Positions 44,105-61,305 of a DNA stretch of 64,000 nt are shown one piece after another. Within the stretch, counting starts at the first letter, position 1, and every line of letters starts with the position of its first letter. Below the pieces are notes generated by a model. That model was not told where the DNA came from and searched no databases. It worked only from the letters and a program-made list of their open reading frames with translations. The translations under genes and the position numbers were made by a program. The stretch is from Apostichopus japonicus (lineage: Eukaryota; Echinodermata; Holothuroidea; Aspidochirotida; Stichopodidae): positions 17,350,265-17,414,264 of the forward strand of contig NC_092573.1 in NCBI RefSeq assembly GCF_037975245.1. Direction: 5' to 3'.

Positions 44105-44673
44105 ATGGTTGAGCTTGTGCAAATGTAAACCCTCCTTTGGGACCCATTTCTATTGCTGCTCTGTTACATTACACTATTATGATGAGATATGTAATATTAG
44201 CCCTTCTGCAAAAATTTCAGCAAAATAAAAGCTGTTTAAACAACAAGTTAACACTGACACAGGCTTGTATGTTATGACTCAAAGCATGTTGATAACGGAA
44301 TGAATGAGGCTGCTTTAATTCAGAGGGTAAATAGTCTGTCATGTGTTCCAAGTACTCTGGACTAGCAAGACAAGATATCACAATCGAATGATTGCAATTG
44401 ATTGATTGCAATTGATCAAACATCAAATGACTGATTATTTAATCAAGTTACATTCGATCTGCAACATTACTTTGCTCTAACACTTTTTCATAATAGTATA
44501 AACCACATGTGAATTCAAACTCAAAAAAGTAAGAAGCTTATAAACCATAGCAAACCTGGAAATAATCCTTCCATTTTGTTTAGATGTTAACTTTTCCCAC
44601 TAAATTTGTGTTGTCTGGCATACCTTTGATATCTCTTGGAATACAAAAGATGACACAGTTTCTGTCCATCTTT
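44105..44673. other. Space between DIRS and the ZNF474-like gene
   Basis: AT-rich; probably includes the 3' UTR of the - strand gene. No repeat or gene recognised. Confidence 0.5.
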
Positions 44674-49869
<5,196 letters not shown>

Positions 49870-51850
49870 TTAGCAGAAAAGGCTTGGACAGTGGATGTGA
49901 CTTCAATAAACCCAGTCACCCAACTTAAGTTTAACCTCATGCCTTTTCTTATTATACCCTAATTTATTCTTCCTTGTCTGTTGTCTCATGTCCTTCCTGG
50001 CTAACTTTAACATCTGGTTGTTTTTTGCCTCTTGTCTCATTCTCCACCTTGGTCTTCCCCCACCCACTCCCCCAGTCCTCTAATTTTACGACCCATGAAC
50101 AACTCGGCTGGAGAGAACCCAGTAGATTCATGCCTCATGCTTATCCCACAGTGTGATCGCCTTTAACAAAGCAAACCAACATTGAGACAAGGTTTCTATG
50201 TACCCTTTCCACCCAGTTAGACTGTGGATGATAGGGAGTGAGAATACCCTTTTCACTCCGCACAAAATACACACCTCTGCCATCTGTTTACACACCATTT
50301 GAGGGCCATTATCTGATACAAGGCTCGCAAAAGATCCCCAGGGACAAAAAAGTTGCCTTACCACCTTAGCTACCACTCTGCCTGTTGCCCTTTTCAAGGT
50401 AAACAAGAGACATAATTTGGAGAAGTGATCTGTAAAAACCAAAATATACAGATTGCCTTCCTTACTTTGTGGAAAGGGACCAAGAATGCCCACGGCAATT
50501 AGAACATGCCATGGGTAAACACTAGATGTGCTTTCCATATAGCCTGCAGGTCTTTGGGAAACTGGTTTCACCAATTGACATATTCTACACTTTTTCACAA
50601 ATCTCTCCATTGCTCTCATTACACCTTTGCAATAAAACCTTTCTTGAATATTTGAAACAATATTCCTATTCCCTAGATGAGGACAGGTAGGGGTACAGTG
50701 GTAGTGAGTGATAACCTCATGAACCGGTTGTTCAGGAACTACAACTTTGTTATTTCCAGAACCATCCAAAAGCATCAACAGACCATTCTCAAGAATATAC
50801 TTTTGATCGAAATGACCTTCCCCGTTGATCAAGCCTTGAATAATTTGTAACAGATATGGGTCATTTTGCTGTTCTGAAATATCCTTTTTCATATCTGGTA
50901 GGCTAGGGAGACTTGCTACCTGTACATTCAGCACTTCCTATGGGCATGTTGTTATCTAATGATAAAGTGAAAAATCAGAGCACTCAGTACAAAAGTACTT
51001 GTCAATTCTATCGACCTCTTGCTTACTGAGACCCAGCCATGCCCAATGGAACCACTTTTCACAACCTTCACACTGGATCCAGAACACTGTCTCTGCAGGA
51101 TCCACTTACATTCTCGATAAATACAAATATTCGTGGGAACCTGGCTGGTAGTGTACAGTATAATCAAACTCTTGAAGTCTAAGAGCCAATCTCACTAACC
51201 TTCCTTTCAGTGAGGTGTTATGCAACATCCATACTAATGCCTGATGGTCTGTGAAGACAGTCGTGTTAGAACACTCAAGATATGGCCGCCACTTGTCAAA
51301 TGCGGCCCCAAACAACCGCTAGGCACTCCAACTCAGTTACTGAATAATTACAATGGCAGGCCTAGGTACTCTTGATGCAAATGCAATAACCCTGCGATAA
51401 CTCGAGCCAGTCTGCTGGACAATGGCAGCCCCCAATCCTACCCCACTTGCATCAGTATGGATCTCAAAAGGTTTCATAAGATATGGAATGGTTAGAGAGA
51501 CATTGCTAGTAATTTCTTGTTCAACTTTTCAAATGCACTTTGGCACTTATCTGACCATTTCCACTGTTCATTTTTCTTTCTCAACTTATTTAGAGGCTCA
51601 ATCGTCGTGGAATAGTGCTGTATGGCAAATTTGTACAAATAGCACACCACCCACTTAAACCTAAGAATCACTCTAGTGACTTTTTCTTGTTTGGTTGTAG
51701 AAATTTCCACACCAGTGAGCATTTGGATGGATCCAACCTGACACCCTGACTATCAACGACATAACCCAAAAACTTTACTTGTCTGCACAACATATGGCAT
51801 TTAGCAGGATTCACTGTTAACCCATCTTTCCAGCAAAGTAGCCAGAAATT
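49870..51850 (-). mobile_element. Ty3/gypsy retrotransposon pol remnant
   Basis: Read leftwards: the end of RT (VKFLGYVVDSQGV near 51750), connection/RNase H (IEPLNKLRKKNEQWKWSD near 51590, then TDHQALVWMLHNTSLKG near 51230), and integrase with its HHCC finger (HEVITHYH..KKCRICQLVKP, 50580-50720) and core. In the core the first catalytic Asp box reads AVGILGPFP without Asp, SDNGPQM keeps the second, and the Glu box is unrecognisable. The C-terminal part continues to about 49870 (RKDMRQQTRKNKLGYNKK). Frame changes and stops, and no LTRs found: a dead, truncated copy. Confidence 0.88.
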
Positions 51851-54140
51851 TGCAAGGGGGAGAAGCACATTTTGCAATTGATATGGGGGAGGGGTCTTAG
51901 GGGAGGGGGTGTCGATTGCTGTCTTAGCTTCATACCATGCTGTTCGTGCAACAACGTATGACAAATCATAGAAAGGATGAGAACGCACGTTGCATCGTTG
52001 TGCATTCAGTTCGTGACACTCCATCGAGTGCGGTTAGGTAGGCTATATGTATTTTATTTTGCAGTGGCCAACTGTAGGCTTGTAATAGACTATAGGCTAA
52101 ATTAAGGTAATTGCATCTGCCAAACTAAGTAGCTGAATCAGTAGGCCTGAATGTTACTACGATTATAATCAAGTTAACAGAGCTGACGAGTATTCAAGAT
52201 CAAATGAGCACTGACAAAATACCATGCAAAAAAAACCCAGTTTTTAACATTTTTCAACACTGAAAGGGGTGGAGCAGTTACTGCCTGACCTACCTTAGTC
52301 ACAGAAACCAATTTCCTTTTGGAGATTGAAGGCAGAACGCTTGACGGTTATATTCTGCTTTAACTTCTTTTTGCTGTGTGTCGTGAAAATTTGCCCAACA
52401 AGTATGTTACAATATTTAGGCTACTTAGGCTAGTTATGGAGAATTTTTGCCCCAAACTTAGACCTAATATTAGGATTAAGTTACATACCAACTTCTTCCA
52501 TGTAGGCCTAGCCTAAGTGTATTTGCTATTTAAGCCTAGCAGATCCAGGCCCAAGCTGATAATAACTCAGAGAAACTCAATGATGAATAGTCCTAGGCAC
52601 ATGCCCCGCACACCATAGAACATAGAAGTACTGTAGGCTAGGCTCGCAATGGCCCATAATTATTAACTACATGACGGTACAGGTAATGTACGCAAAAATC
52701 TATTATCTGTTGGTGTAACAGCTAGTGTTACTGGCTATAACTTAAATCCCTAAGTTACTGCCTGACCTACCTCAGTCACAGAGACCAATTTCCTTTTTGA
52801 GATTGAAGGCAGAACGCTTGACGGTAATATTCTGCTTTAATTTCTTTTCGCTGTGTGTCGTGAAAATTTGCCTGACAAATATGTTTATTTCTTTGCTACG
52901 GGAATAGGCTCAGACAAATATAGTTTACCTTCGACTTCGTTGTACTGTCTTTGATCATACTTCATAGCCAAGTTCACACTTCGTAGATCTAGCCTAGTCC
53001 ATATAATTTAACAACTGGATAAGAAATAGCTGTTGATGTAGCCTAATATTAAGTATTAAATTAACTCTTAGTTTACAGACTCAGTTTCGGGATCGATTCA
53101 GGTCAATAAAGTTAAGTTACAGTACATACGGCATGCAAGCTATGTAACTGTACAAATCCAACGATTTTGTGTACAAACGACATTAAAATTACTAGGCAAC
53201 GATAATCTTCTTACCGGTTGTGCGAAATGATCGTTGTTCAACACAAAGTACACGAAAATGTGTTATTAGCCTACGAGACAGTAAACTATTCGAACGTAAA
53301 GACTATGCTAATTTATACGGTTGTTACATGTTAACGGTGGCCAATGCAGGTGCAAATATTATTGTACGTATGACGGACAGTTAAACTAAGACTAAAGAGC
53401 ACACAGTTTTCTGTATGACATGAAGTAGACCAACTAACGGTTAACAAAGCAAAGAACAATGGTAAATACATGCGAAGCTCATTAGTTTCGTCTCTGTTTG
53501 GTAACATATGACCTAAACCCTGGAACTTATCAATTGGGACTTTGCGGTAGGCTAGGCGTTTTATGAACGCAATTTCAGATTCTCTCATTTTCACTCTTCA
53601 CTCTAGCCTAACTTGTCAGGCCTAGGCTAACTTAGGTCTCACAAGTCGTTAGACCTCCTACTTCCTACTAGGTTAGGAATAGGGCCTACCAAGTACCAGA
53701 AGTTACATACGTTTAATGTTTAGGCCAAATTAGGCATGCCAAACTGTATGCCAATTGTAAGGCCAAGGCTAAGGTACAAGCTGAATCATGGGTTCCATCA
53801 AGGAGTAACTTAATTATCTGTTGATAACAATTTCGGTCAAAGTGTCAGATAACAGGGACAGTAGGCCTTCCAAGAACAACAATGTACAAAAACCTAAGTT
53901 AGGCCTAGCCGCCTAGCCTAGGCCTAATGTATTGTAAGGCCTTTACATTTTCTGAAAACTTAGCGACCAACCCTCCCCCGCACCCCCAGGCATACGCTGG
54001 GCTTGTTGTTACTTTGTGCCAGTGATGCATGAGGTTGTCTGGACACTAAGTTTGGTTGACCAAAAAGACAGACAGTAGGAAGTCATTTAGTCAATTTAGG
54101 CCTAGGCTATGTGTGAGACGTATTTGTGGTGTTATAAGAT
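51851..54140. other. Intergenic, AGGCCTA-rich DNA
   Basis: No gene recognised. TAGGCCTAGGC-type words are unusually dense from about 52440 to 54110. The direct repeat at 52277-52888 lies here. Confidence 0.55.
52277..52888 (+). repeat. Direct repeat pair of ~130 bp, 480 bp apart
   Basis: 52277-52408 and 52757-52888 are near identical (shared blocks TACTGCCTGACCTACC, GAAGGCAGAACGCTTGACGG, CTGTGTGTCGTGAAAATTTG). The roughly 350 bp between them is unrelated. Confidence 0.85.
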
Positions 54141-54715
54141 TTGTCCTTTAAAGGTCAAGCGACACGTAAACTTGACTTTGCATAATATTAAACTTAACAA
54201 TTCTTACATTAACAAAAACCCAACACCGCGATTTTTTTCCGTCTCCAAAGGGGTAGAAATCGGTAAAAAGTACTATTACGTAATAGATTCAGTGACGTCA
54301 CGGGGGGGAGCGCAGAAGAGTGCAAACTGTATATGTTCTGCGCAGTGCATTGGGTATGGAGAAATCTCAAACTTCTCGAAAATATTACCTTTTTCAGCAG
54401 TCTGTTACAAGAAAGTTAAGATTTGGATTAAGATGAAAAATCACAAATTTATACATAAGACATCGAACAAAACATCCATTGACTTCTTTTTTCATAAATT
54501 CCTTGCATTTTCTTCCTATCAAGCAACAAAAAACTCCGCAAAAATCGGCTAGATTGACTCGTTCAGGGAAAGCCGAAAACAAATGACGTCATTTGTTTAC
54601 CAAGTCGAAAGTGAATGATATCGTCGCATACGATATTGTTACCACATACAGTTTCTATACACGCACTGTAGTACGCATATATACACAGCACAGCATAGCT
54701 TATACATATCGCGAA

Positions 54716-56561
54716 ATGGCTGCCGGTGGCATTGACACACAGTATTTAGATAGCAACGGCGAAGAAGTAAGGGAAATGGAGGACATGGTGGACGATCGTG
54801 GGGAAGTTTTTCCCTATATGTTCGAACCGGAGACCAGCGAAGAGGAAGCGGGATCGGACAGCGATGTCGAAATTGATCGTCTTGACGGAATATAACGGTA
54901 ACGTTACGCCAAGCGTACTATACTTTATATAGGATAGTTGTGTCACTAGTTAGGCCTAGAACCGATAAATGTTTCCTAACTTTGCTCATACACTTAGCTA
55001 GCCAATTTGTTGATGGGGCAGCAAAATTAACATGAATGTGCGGTCGAGTAAAGTTAAGGAAGTTACTATTTTCCTTAAAAGTTGTGGCAGCACATGCCCC
55101 AGGAACATGTCACACAGACATGTTTCATTTGGTTAGTAGATTGAAGGAGCCAATTGGAAGAGTGCACAACAAATTCAGAGGTGGCCTATTATTAATTTCC
55201 TAGCAGTTGTAGGCCTAGTGGCAAATTAGTGAAGTTACCACAAATCAGGGAAAGGGTGGGGGGGGGGGAGGGAGAAGGTGGCACGTCACACCAGCTTTTT
55301 GTCATTTCCGCTTGAGCTAATTTCATAACCAGATTTTCTCAATCTAGGGAATGGATTCAGAAGTGGGAAAGAGTTGGAAACGAGGCAATATCGGCCTGTT
55401 TTATTTTCCTTTGCAGCATTGTCCCAACAGAGGCAAGACTTCTAAGAAGAGGCTACCCCTTCCTTACTAGTGATGTTACTTGTAAGAAGCTTCAACAGTA
55501 GATTGCCCTTCAGAGGTGCCCCTTTTCTATTTTGACATGTTAGTACAGTATGCCCCAATAATTGAGGTTGGTATGAAGTCATTGAATTGGCTCTTTATTA
55601 TTTGAACTGGTTTGTATTGTTTACAGGTGTCATTGTGGCCAATGTGCTGTGATGCCTACAGCAAGGGAGTGTAGATGCTGCAGCGAAATAGATAAGGACT
55701 GTGATGGATGAAGAAGGTGCTGCATGCGATCACCTTACACCCAGGTTTTGAAGCTATGTGCCTGAACCCATTGTTTCTTCAGACAGCCTACTACATGTAC
55801 CGTCAACAGTATGGTGGACGTGCACAGGAAAACAGGATCCAAGAGTAAGTATAGAATACATTATTTTTGTTGTATACCTTTATTCATTGCTCTGACCTGC
55901 TGTTGAAAGATGTAACAATACAGAGGGTGTATTCATAGTTTAGTTTTGTTTCGTTGTGAAAGGAATAACATTAAGATATAGATTTGATCAAGAAAATTTG
56001 TGCACCATGTTCAAAACCTGCTTCTGATTAGGTCATTTTTGACCAAAAACTGGTGTAATGCCCTTGAGGTTAACCCTTATCATGCTGACTGACATAGTAA
56101 TCATTAACACTGAGCCATGGAACCAAATGCCACAAAAAAAAAATGTCCACCATGCTTGTGCATTATCCATTTACAAATTTTAGTCCCCGAGATGATGACA
56201 ATGATCAGTTTGTATAAATGGCATAGCTAGGCTTACTTTAGGGGAGGCAGATTTAGGGGCCAAGCAAATTCCGGAAATCATGTAGAAATTTATTTTAAAA
56301 TTGACGTCCCCAGATGGCTACCAAGCTTTTGTGTGTCTTCATCTTTTATAGCTGGTTTTCATATGATTATTTTACAGGAAATACAGACACACAGCATACA
56401 GACAACTTGCACGGATGAGCTAGCAGTTTTTAGGGAAGGAGTTTTGTGTTGTTCTCCCATCCTATGCAGTAAGGAGGATTAGAGAAGCTTTACCATCTGA
56501 ACAGTATGAAGGATTTAAATTATCAAGACTGAGAATGTGGACTGTTTATGCCAAGTCATAG
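54716..56561 (+). pseudogene. P2X7 C-terminal-like cysteine-domain gene, broken
   Basis: Three exon-like pieces with consensus borders: 54716-54897, 55627-55844 and 56378-56561. Exon 1 starts at an ATG and is acidic, with VFPYMFEPETSEEEAGSDS, the YxFEP opening typical of these invertebrate proteins. Exon 2 has CHCGQCAVMPTARECRCC, the zinc-binding cysteine signature, then LHPGFEAMCLNPLFLQTAYY in another frame. Exon 3 has KYRHTAYRQLARM, LGKEFCVVLPSYAVRRIR and QYEGFKL. Lesions: TAA just before the first splice, a frameshift in exon 2 after CRCCSEIDKDCD, and TAG after RQLARMS. The domain resembles the cytosolic ballast of P2X7, but no channel part exists, so it is not a receptor. Confidence 0.7.
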
Positions 56562-57429
56562 TATCATTTCTGCAAAGTTTTATAGAAACAGGGTTCAGTG
56601 CTGTCTGTTTTGTGGCTGAATGGTGAACATTTTGGAATTCCAGCTTACATTTTTCTGGTTCATGGTATTAACTACAATCTTGGATGAAATTTTACATTTT
56701 CAAGTTTGGGAAGTACATAACAGTAATAAATAATAAAAACTCAAGTTAATTTTTTGTATGTATTCTCTCTTGTAAGCAAAGCTGTCACTTCTAGTAGCCT
56801 GCCAACAAAATCTGGATGATTGAAACCTCAAATATACTAGGTTAAAATAGAAGAATAGTTTGAATAAAGTACCCTAAACCACTATGTCAATGGGATCTGG
56901 AGAGCTTAGGCTTTCATTTTAATAAAAGTGTAATGAGAATCAATCTGAGATTGTTCATTAATCCATGGAATATCAAGGTTACTTGATCATAAACGGGATA
57001 AAAAAAATCACATTTTATCCCATGCGGGGAACAAACAGCAAATTTCTGTCAATTCTTTTTGAGAAAAACAAAAAATTGGCAATATGTTTGAAACACCAAA
57101 GTTGCATACAAATAGTAAGTCAGCATGAAATTTATATTTATGAAGTCTAAGCTCTTTAGAGAGGAATACTTGTCATTGGAACTTTTTTTTTAAATATAAT
57201 GTTATCATTTAGTTAGTTAGAATGGAAACCAGATGTAAGTAAAACTTAAATGTAAACTTTTAGCAACTTCCCTAAAGGCTGGTAGCGACCTGTTAATTAA
57301 CACTGCTCTGCAGCTGTGCCAAAACATCATGTGAACAGACGATTCACAGAGTCGATTGCTCCCCACTACAATGAAACAAAATTAGAAATTGGGAGGCCAT
57401 CAACTACAGTACTTCAGCAAAGCTTTTGA

Positions 57430-58542
57430 AATCTGCTTCTGTGTTTTTTTATGGCATCCTGTTCGGATGAATATAGGAGCTTGCAAGTGGTGGGGGCTCT
57501 TTTCTGACAGGAACAGGACACTCCTCTCCCAGAGTTCCACTTCTGCAGAAGTTGTTGCAAGCAGTCAAGAAGTTCCCATACATAATCTGTAGAATAGTAA
57601 AGATATGAAGAATAATATAATAATAGTTCATAAAAACATACCATTTAGATAGAGGCATTCCAATCACTCCATTTCGGTCAATAGGCATGGCACAGTTGTC
57701 GGTCAAGTCTTTGGATGCCCAACTAAGGCGACAGCTGAGTACACCTCAATTGGTGTCCACCTCCACGGATACATGGGTCAGGTTTAACCTGACAACTTGT
57801 GCCTGAACAATTCCAATATATTTTTTACTGATTACAACAAAAACCCTTCACCTGTTTGTGCACCTAATATTATGGATTATGTAATCTTCAGCAGGATGTG
57901 TGGTCATTGTCTCAGTAGCTTAACCACTGATTATGTAGTAAAGTAAACATGTGGACAGAGTAACATCCTGTCCCATCCCCTTGTAATCCATGGTAAAAGA
58001 GTGTATAAGATGCTACTTTCACCATTTGTATTCAGTAGCAGATATCCAGCCAAGTGAAGATATAATATACTCTGTTAAATCCAACTACTTGTTTGTGCCT
58101 TTATTTCTTGTTCACATACAGCTGTGACAACTCTACCAGATACAGTATGTATATGCTAATTGAAGTAAAGACTGATGGCCTCACCACACATTCCAGACTA
58201 CCCCACAGTGTTGGTGTCAAAATTAATAATGATCCTCTTTCCAGAAAGTTATGGCACCAATTAATTTTCCAGACTAGTCTACTATCAATCTTGAAAATTA
58301 CCTTGAAGCGTCATCTTTGTCATGTTCAGATGAGTTAACTGATGGAGTGTAGTCCGGACTACCTGGCGGTTTTTCGGTGTATCCCGATGTGGATGCCACA
58401 GCAGCAGACGGACCATCATCGCCACTTTGAGATGGCCCTGGTTGCTTTGATGGTGTTCTTGTCTCTGTTGGTCCAGTCAGCAACTTCAATGGTGGTAGGG
58501 GGACCAGTGAACACTGGACTTCTACATACATGTGTTACATTC
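57430..58542 (-). other. Unidentified coding-like remnants, - strand
   Basis: Two stretches look like old exons. 57645-57790 reads LSWASKDLTDNCAMPIDRNG then VIGMPLSKW, ending at a GTATGT donor. 58310-58531 reads a Pro/Ser/Thr-rich segment (TPSKQPGPSQSGDDGPS, then PGSPDYTPSVNSSEHDKDD) ending at AG/GTAATT. Phases between them do not join cleanly. I do not recognise the family. Location inside the inverted-repeat bracket, opposite to the P2X7-like gene, suggests a decayed transposase or accessory gene. Confidence 0.3.
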
Positions 58543-59768
58543 ACTGAAAATTAGAATAAACGCTTATTATACCACACACATACAGTAGGCTGCTCTTGGA
58601 CAGGGGTCAGCTGCCTAGATGGTTCACTTATCTTTTTTGAAGGAGAGCATATCCTCCTGCTTTATGTGGCTGCAAAAATATGGGCCACTCACACCATGAG
58701 CATTGCAGATGACTTCAGCTTGGTTTCATATAGTATAACTACAATGTAATCTCCCTTCTCTCAGTAACTATAGATGTAGCCTTTATATTTTCCTGTGAAG
58801 CCATCAGGTATAGCCTCCTCAACCACTCTCGTCAGGCAGGCGGATATGATGGATAAAATACAATGTATATTATCCCCTAGTCAGCCTGCCCAATGTGCAG
58901 TTTTAATTGCTATTTTGCTTTCAACGAGTACTGTTTCTAAAATTTTGGCCCCTGTACTCACTTCTGCTATAGAATACTCTATAGATGTATGAAAGTTTTC
59001 CATTCTTCCTTGTATTACCCTAGCTTACACTTCTGTACCACATTTTCTCCCCCCCCCCTCCCCATTCATCACTCTATTAAAACCTATTTATGGGGACCTT
59101 TCGGCCGCAATACTGCTGCCTCCTTTTTGTCTGGTAGCTTGCCCCCCATATACATGCCTCGATGTTTTACTGGTGGAGATTCCTTTTATCCCGTTCAAAA
59201 CTGACTACTTAAATCTTTAATGCCTGTCACCACCCTCCCCTCCCCCATTTCCCAACTGTTTTTCGGTAATATCAAGCACATGTCTATAAGATCATGCTAC
59301 CTTTAGATGGAGATGTACATTCTGCAGAATCCTGCCTTTATTTTCACTGCAGTTGGTTGGGGAACAGCTTCTAGATTAATCTAAGTATTGAAAATTGGGA
59401 AAGAAAATAAGAAGGAAGTTATGAAAGTTTATTTAAGAAAGCAGTTTGATATGTTTGAAAGTACCTGTCACAAGCGTTTTCTCTTGTAACAAAAATTGCA
59501 GCCCTACCAACAAAAATGGCAAAATATAAGGATGTCATTTACTGTGAAACATATGAGCTATGACTCTGAGTATATAGATAGGTGGGAGCACATTATAATA
59601 TTGGACAAAATGACATGTAAACATCTTATGCTTGTTATTCTGGATTTTTCATGATGTACCACAGATAAAAGTTAATATAGCCCTAGCCTACACCTAACTT
59701 TATCGTCGCCGTACCTAATTTAGGGCCTAACTAACTGAACGAAATTATAAGAATTAGCCTACTGTAAG

Positions 59769-60070
59769 TTAGTAATAATACCAAGTTAGTCCTTGTTGTA
59801 GTAGGCCTAGGCCAGAAAATACACTTACTCTTTTCCGATCCAGCTTCGCAACTACTGGTCTACTTGTTTCTATATCTCCTGGAGATTTGAAGATACTTTC
59901 TCCAAATAGAGAAGGAACGGCATTGTCTTGTAGACGGCGATTCGCTCGAAGGTCCAAGCCAATCTGTACTTAGGCAGCTACAGTAGGCTGGCTGAGTGCA
60001 CTGGTACTAAGCTATCGCTGTATACAGTGTTTGACGAACACGAAACTTTCTTGTACTGTTGTGCACCCAT
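59769..60070 (-). pseudogene. Possible decayed THAP-domain exon
   Basis: An ATG at 60070 reads MGAQQYKKVSCSSNTVYSDS and stops soon after. In another frame 59769-59957 reads RANRRLQDNAVPSLFGESIF. THAP DNA-binding domains begin with a short Cys-containing segment and end in a characteristic AVPxxF box, so RRLQDNAVPSLF fits the end and the CSSN piece weakly fits the start. The middle Cys/His positions are not visible. THAP domains are common in P-element-like and ISL2EU-type transposases. Confidence 0.35.
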
Positions 60071-60727
60071 TCTCATCTGATATTTTGTTTACTGTCCGTG
60101 ACGTATTGTTTACGGCTTTGATATCGGTTAGCATATTAGGCATATCTAGCTTTGGTAACATGGGCGGTTCCCCCCGTGACGTCATTATCTTACGGAATTA
60201 GCTTGGTTATTAACTTAATTAAAACAGCAAAGAAACAATTGTGGAACTCCAAATTTGGAATATAGGGTTTTGATATGTAGCTTTTCAATTTGTGTAAGTT
60301 TGAAGGAAATCTGTTACGTGTCACTTGACCTTTAAGGACAATGATTGACACAATAATTTAACGTTCCTATTACGGTTTATTCGACGTGGTTTCTTACGAT
60401 AATTCAGCAAGTAAACAAGAGCGATTCTATATATGGAACACTCAGAATGCAATGTGATAAGCATATAAACTATCGTTCATAATGATAACTCCACATATAC
60501 AATCAAAATGTCATGTAAAGTTCAAGGTTATATTTAGTTACTCTATTCCTAGCATTGGTTGGCAGCCTGCCAGAATCCGTAGTTTTTGTTGATAGAATCT
60601 ATGCGTTGTTGTGCGTCTTTCTGCAAACCTATTGTGCGTGACATGGTATTATATTTGCATACATTTGAATTCAGCTGTACGCAATCAATTGGCTTGTCCA
60701 ATCAAGAGTTATTATATGTGGCTATGG

Positions 60728-61297
60728 TAAGGTGACCATATTTTCGTGACTGAAATCGTGACTGTATTGCGTGACTGATATGGGGGAGGGGTTTAAGGGA
60801 AGGGGCTGCCCCCCTCCCCTTTGGAAAATTTTCAAGTGTCTAAGGTGCTTAGATGTAAAATGGTGATACTTTGAAGCACTTTTTAAATCAATTTTATTTT
60901 CAAAAATGTAGCTTTTTCTTAAATGAAATCCACTAACTTTACGTGGTTCTTTGAGAGCTTGTAATTTGCTCATGCTCACACTATAAGTGTTGTTGTGTCG
61001 CCGTAAGTTGTCATTTATACTGTCGAAAGAGTGTTAGGCTAGATCGATCTAGCATATTTTTACCAGTGTTTCCACTTTACATGGGCCCACCTGAAATACT
61101 GGTTATAAGTTCCGTTCTGCGACTGCACACTTGACTAAATTTTGCTTTTACAATTATTTTACTAATAATGTGGGATATTTTCGAAATTCCTGAACATTTT
61201 GACGAATCGGGGACATTTTCGGGGACACTTGTTCATCGGGGACAGCACACTGTAATCGGGGACTGTCCCCGAAAATCGGGGACGTCTGGTCACCTTA
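60728..61297. mobile_element. hAT-like MITE, 570 bp, with 8-bp target duplication
   Basis: The termini are TAAGGTGACCA at the left and TGGTCACCTTA at the right, exact inverted repeats, flanked by exact 8-bp direct repeats GGCTATGG (60720-60727 and 61298-61305). The right arm has tandem TCGGGGAC motifs (61190-61283); the left has tandem CGTGACTG motifs (60744-60777). No coding capacity. Confidence 0.9.
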
Positions 61298-61305
61298 GGC
61301 TATGG

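Larger units (their letters stand above)
54141..60341. mobile_element. Candidate two-gene DNA transposon bounded by inverted repeats
   Basis: The outer ends are inverted: TTGTCCTTTAAAGGTCAAGC at 54141, and the reverse complement of 60313-60341 reads TTGTCCTTAAAGGTCAAGTG; both continue GACACGTAA. About 150 bp further in, both arms carry TGACGTCACGGGGGG, again inverted (about 54292 and about 60172), so the arms are homologous though diverged in between. Inside, a P2X7-type cysteine-domain gene is on the + strand and THAP-like and other coding remnants are on the - strand, in convergent layout. No target duplication could be fixed, so the transposon status is an inference. Confidence 0.55.

Noticed and set aside
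51870-51915. GATATGGGGGAGGGG word shared with 60777 in the hAT MITE
   Set aside because: The similarity is limited to one purine-rich stretch; flanks do not match, so I do not call a second MITE copy.
54716-56561. A true P2X7 receptor
   Set aside because: Only the C-terminal-like cysteine domain is present. No channel ectodomain or membrane segment is encoded nearby.
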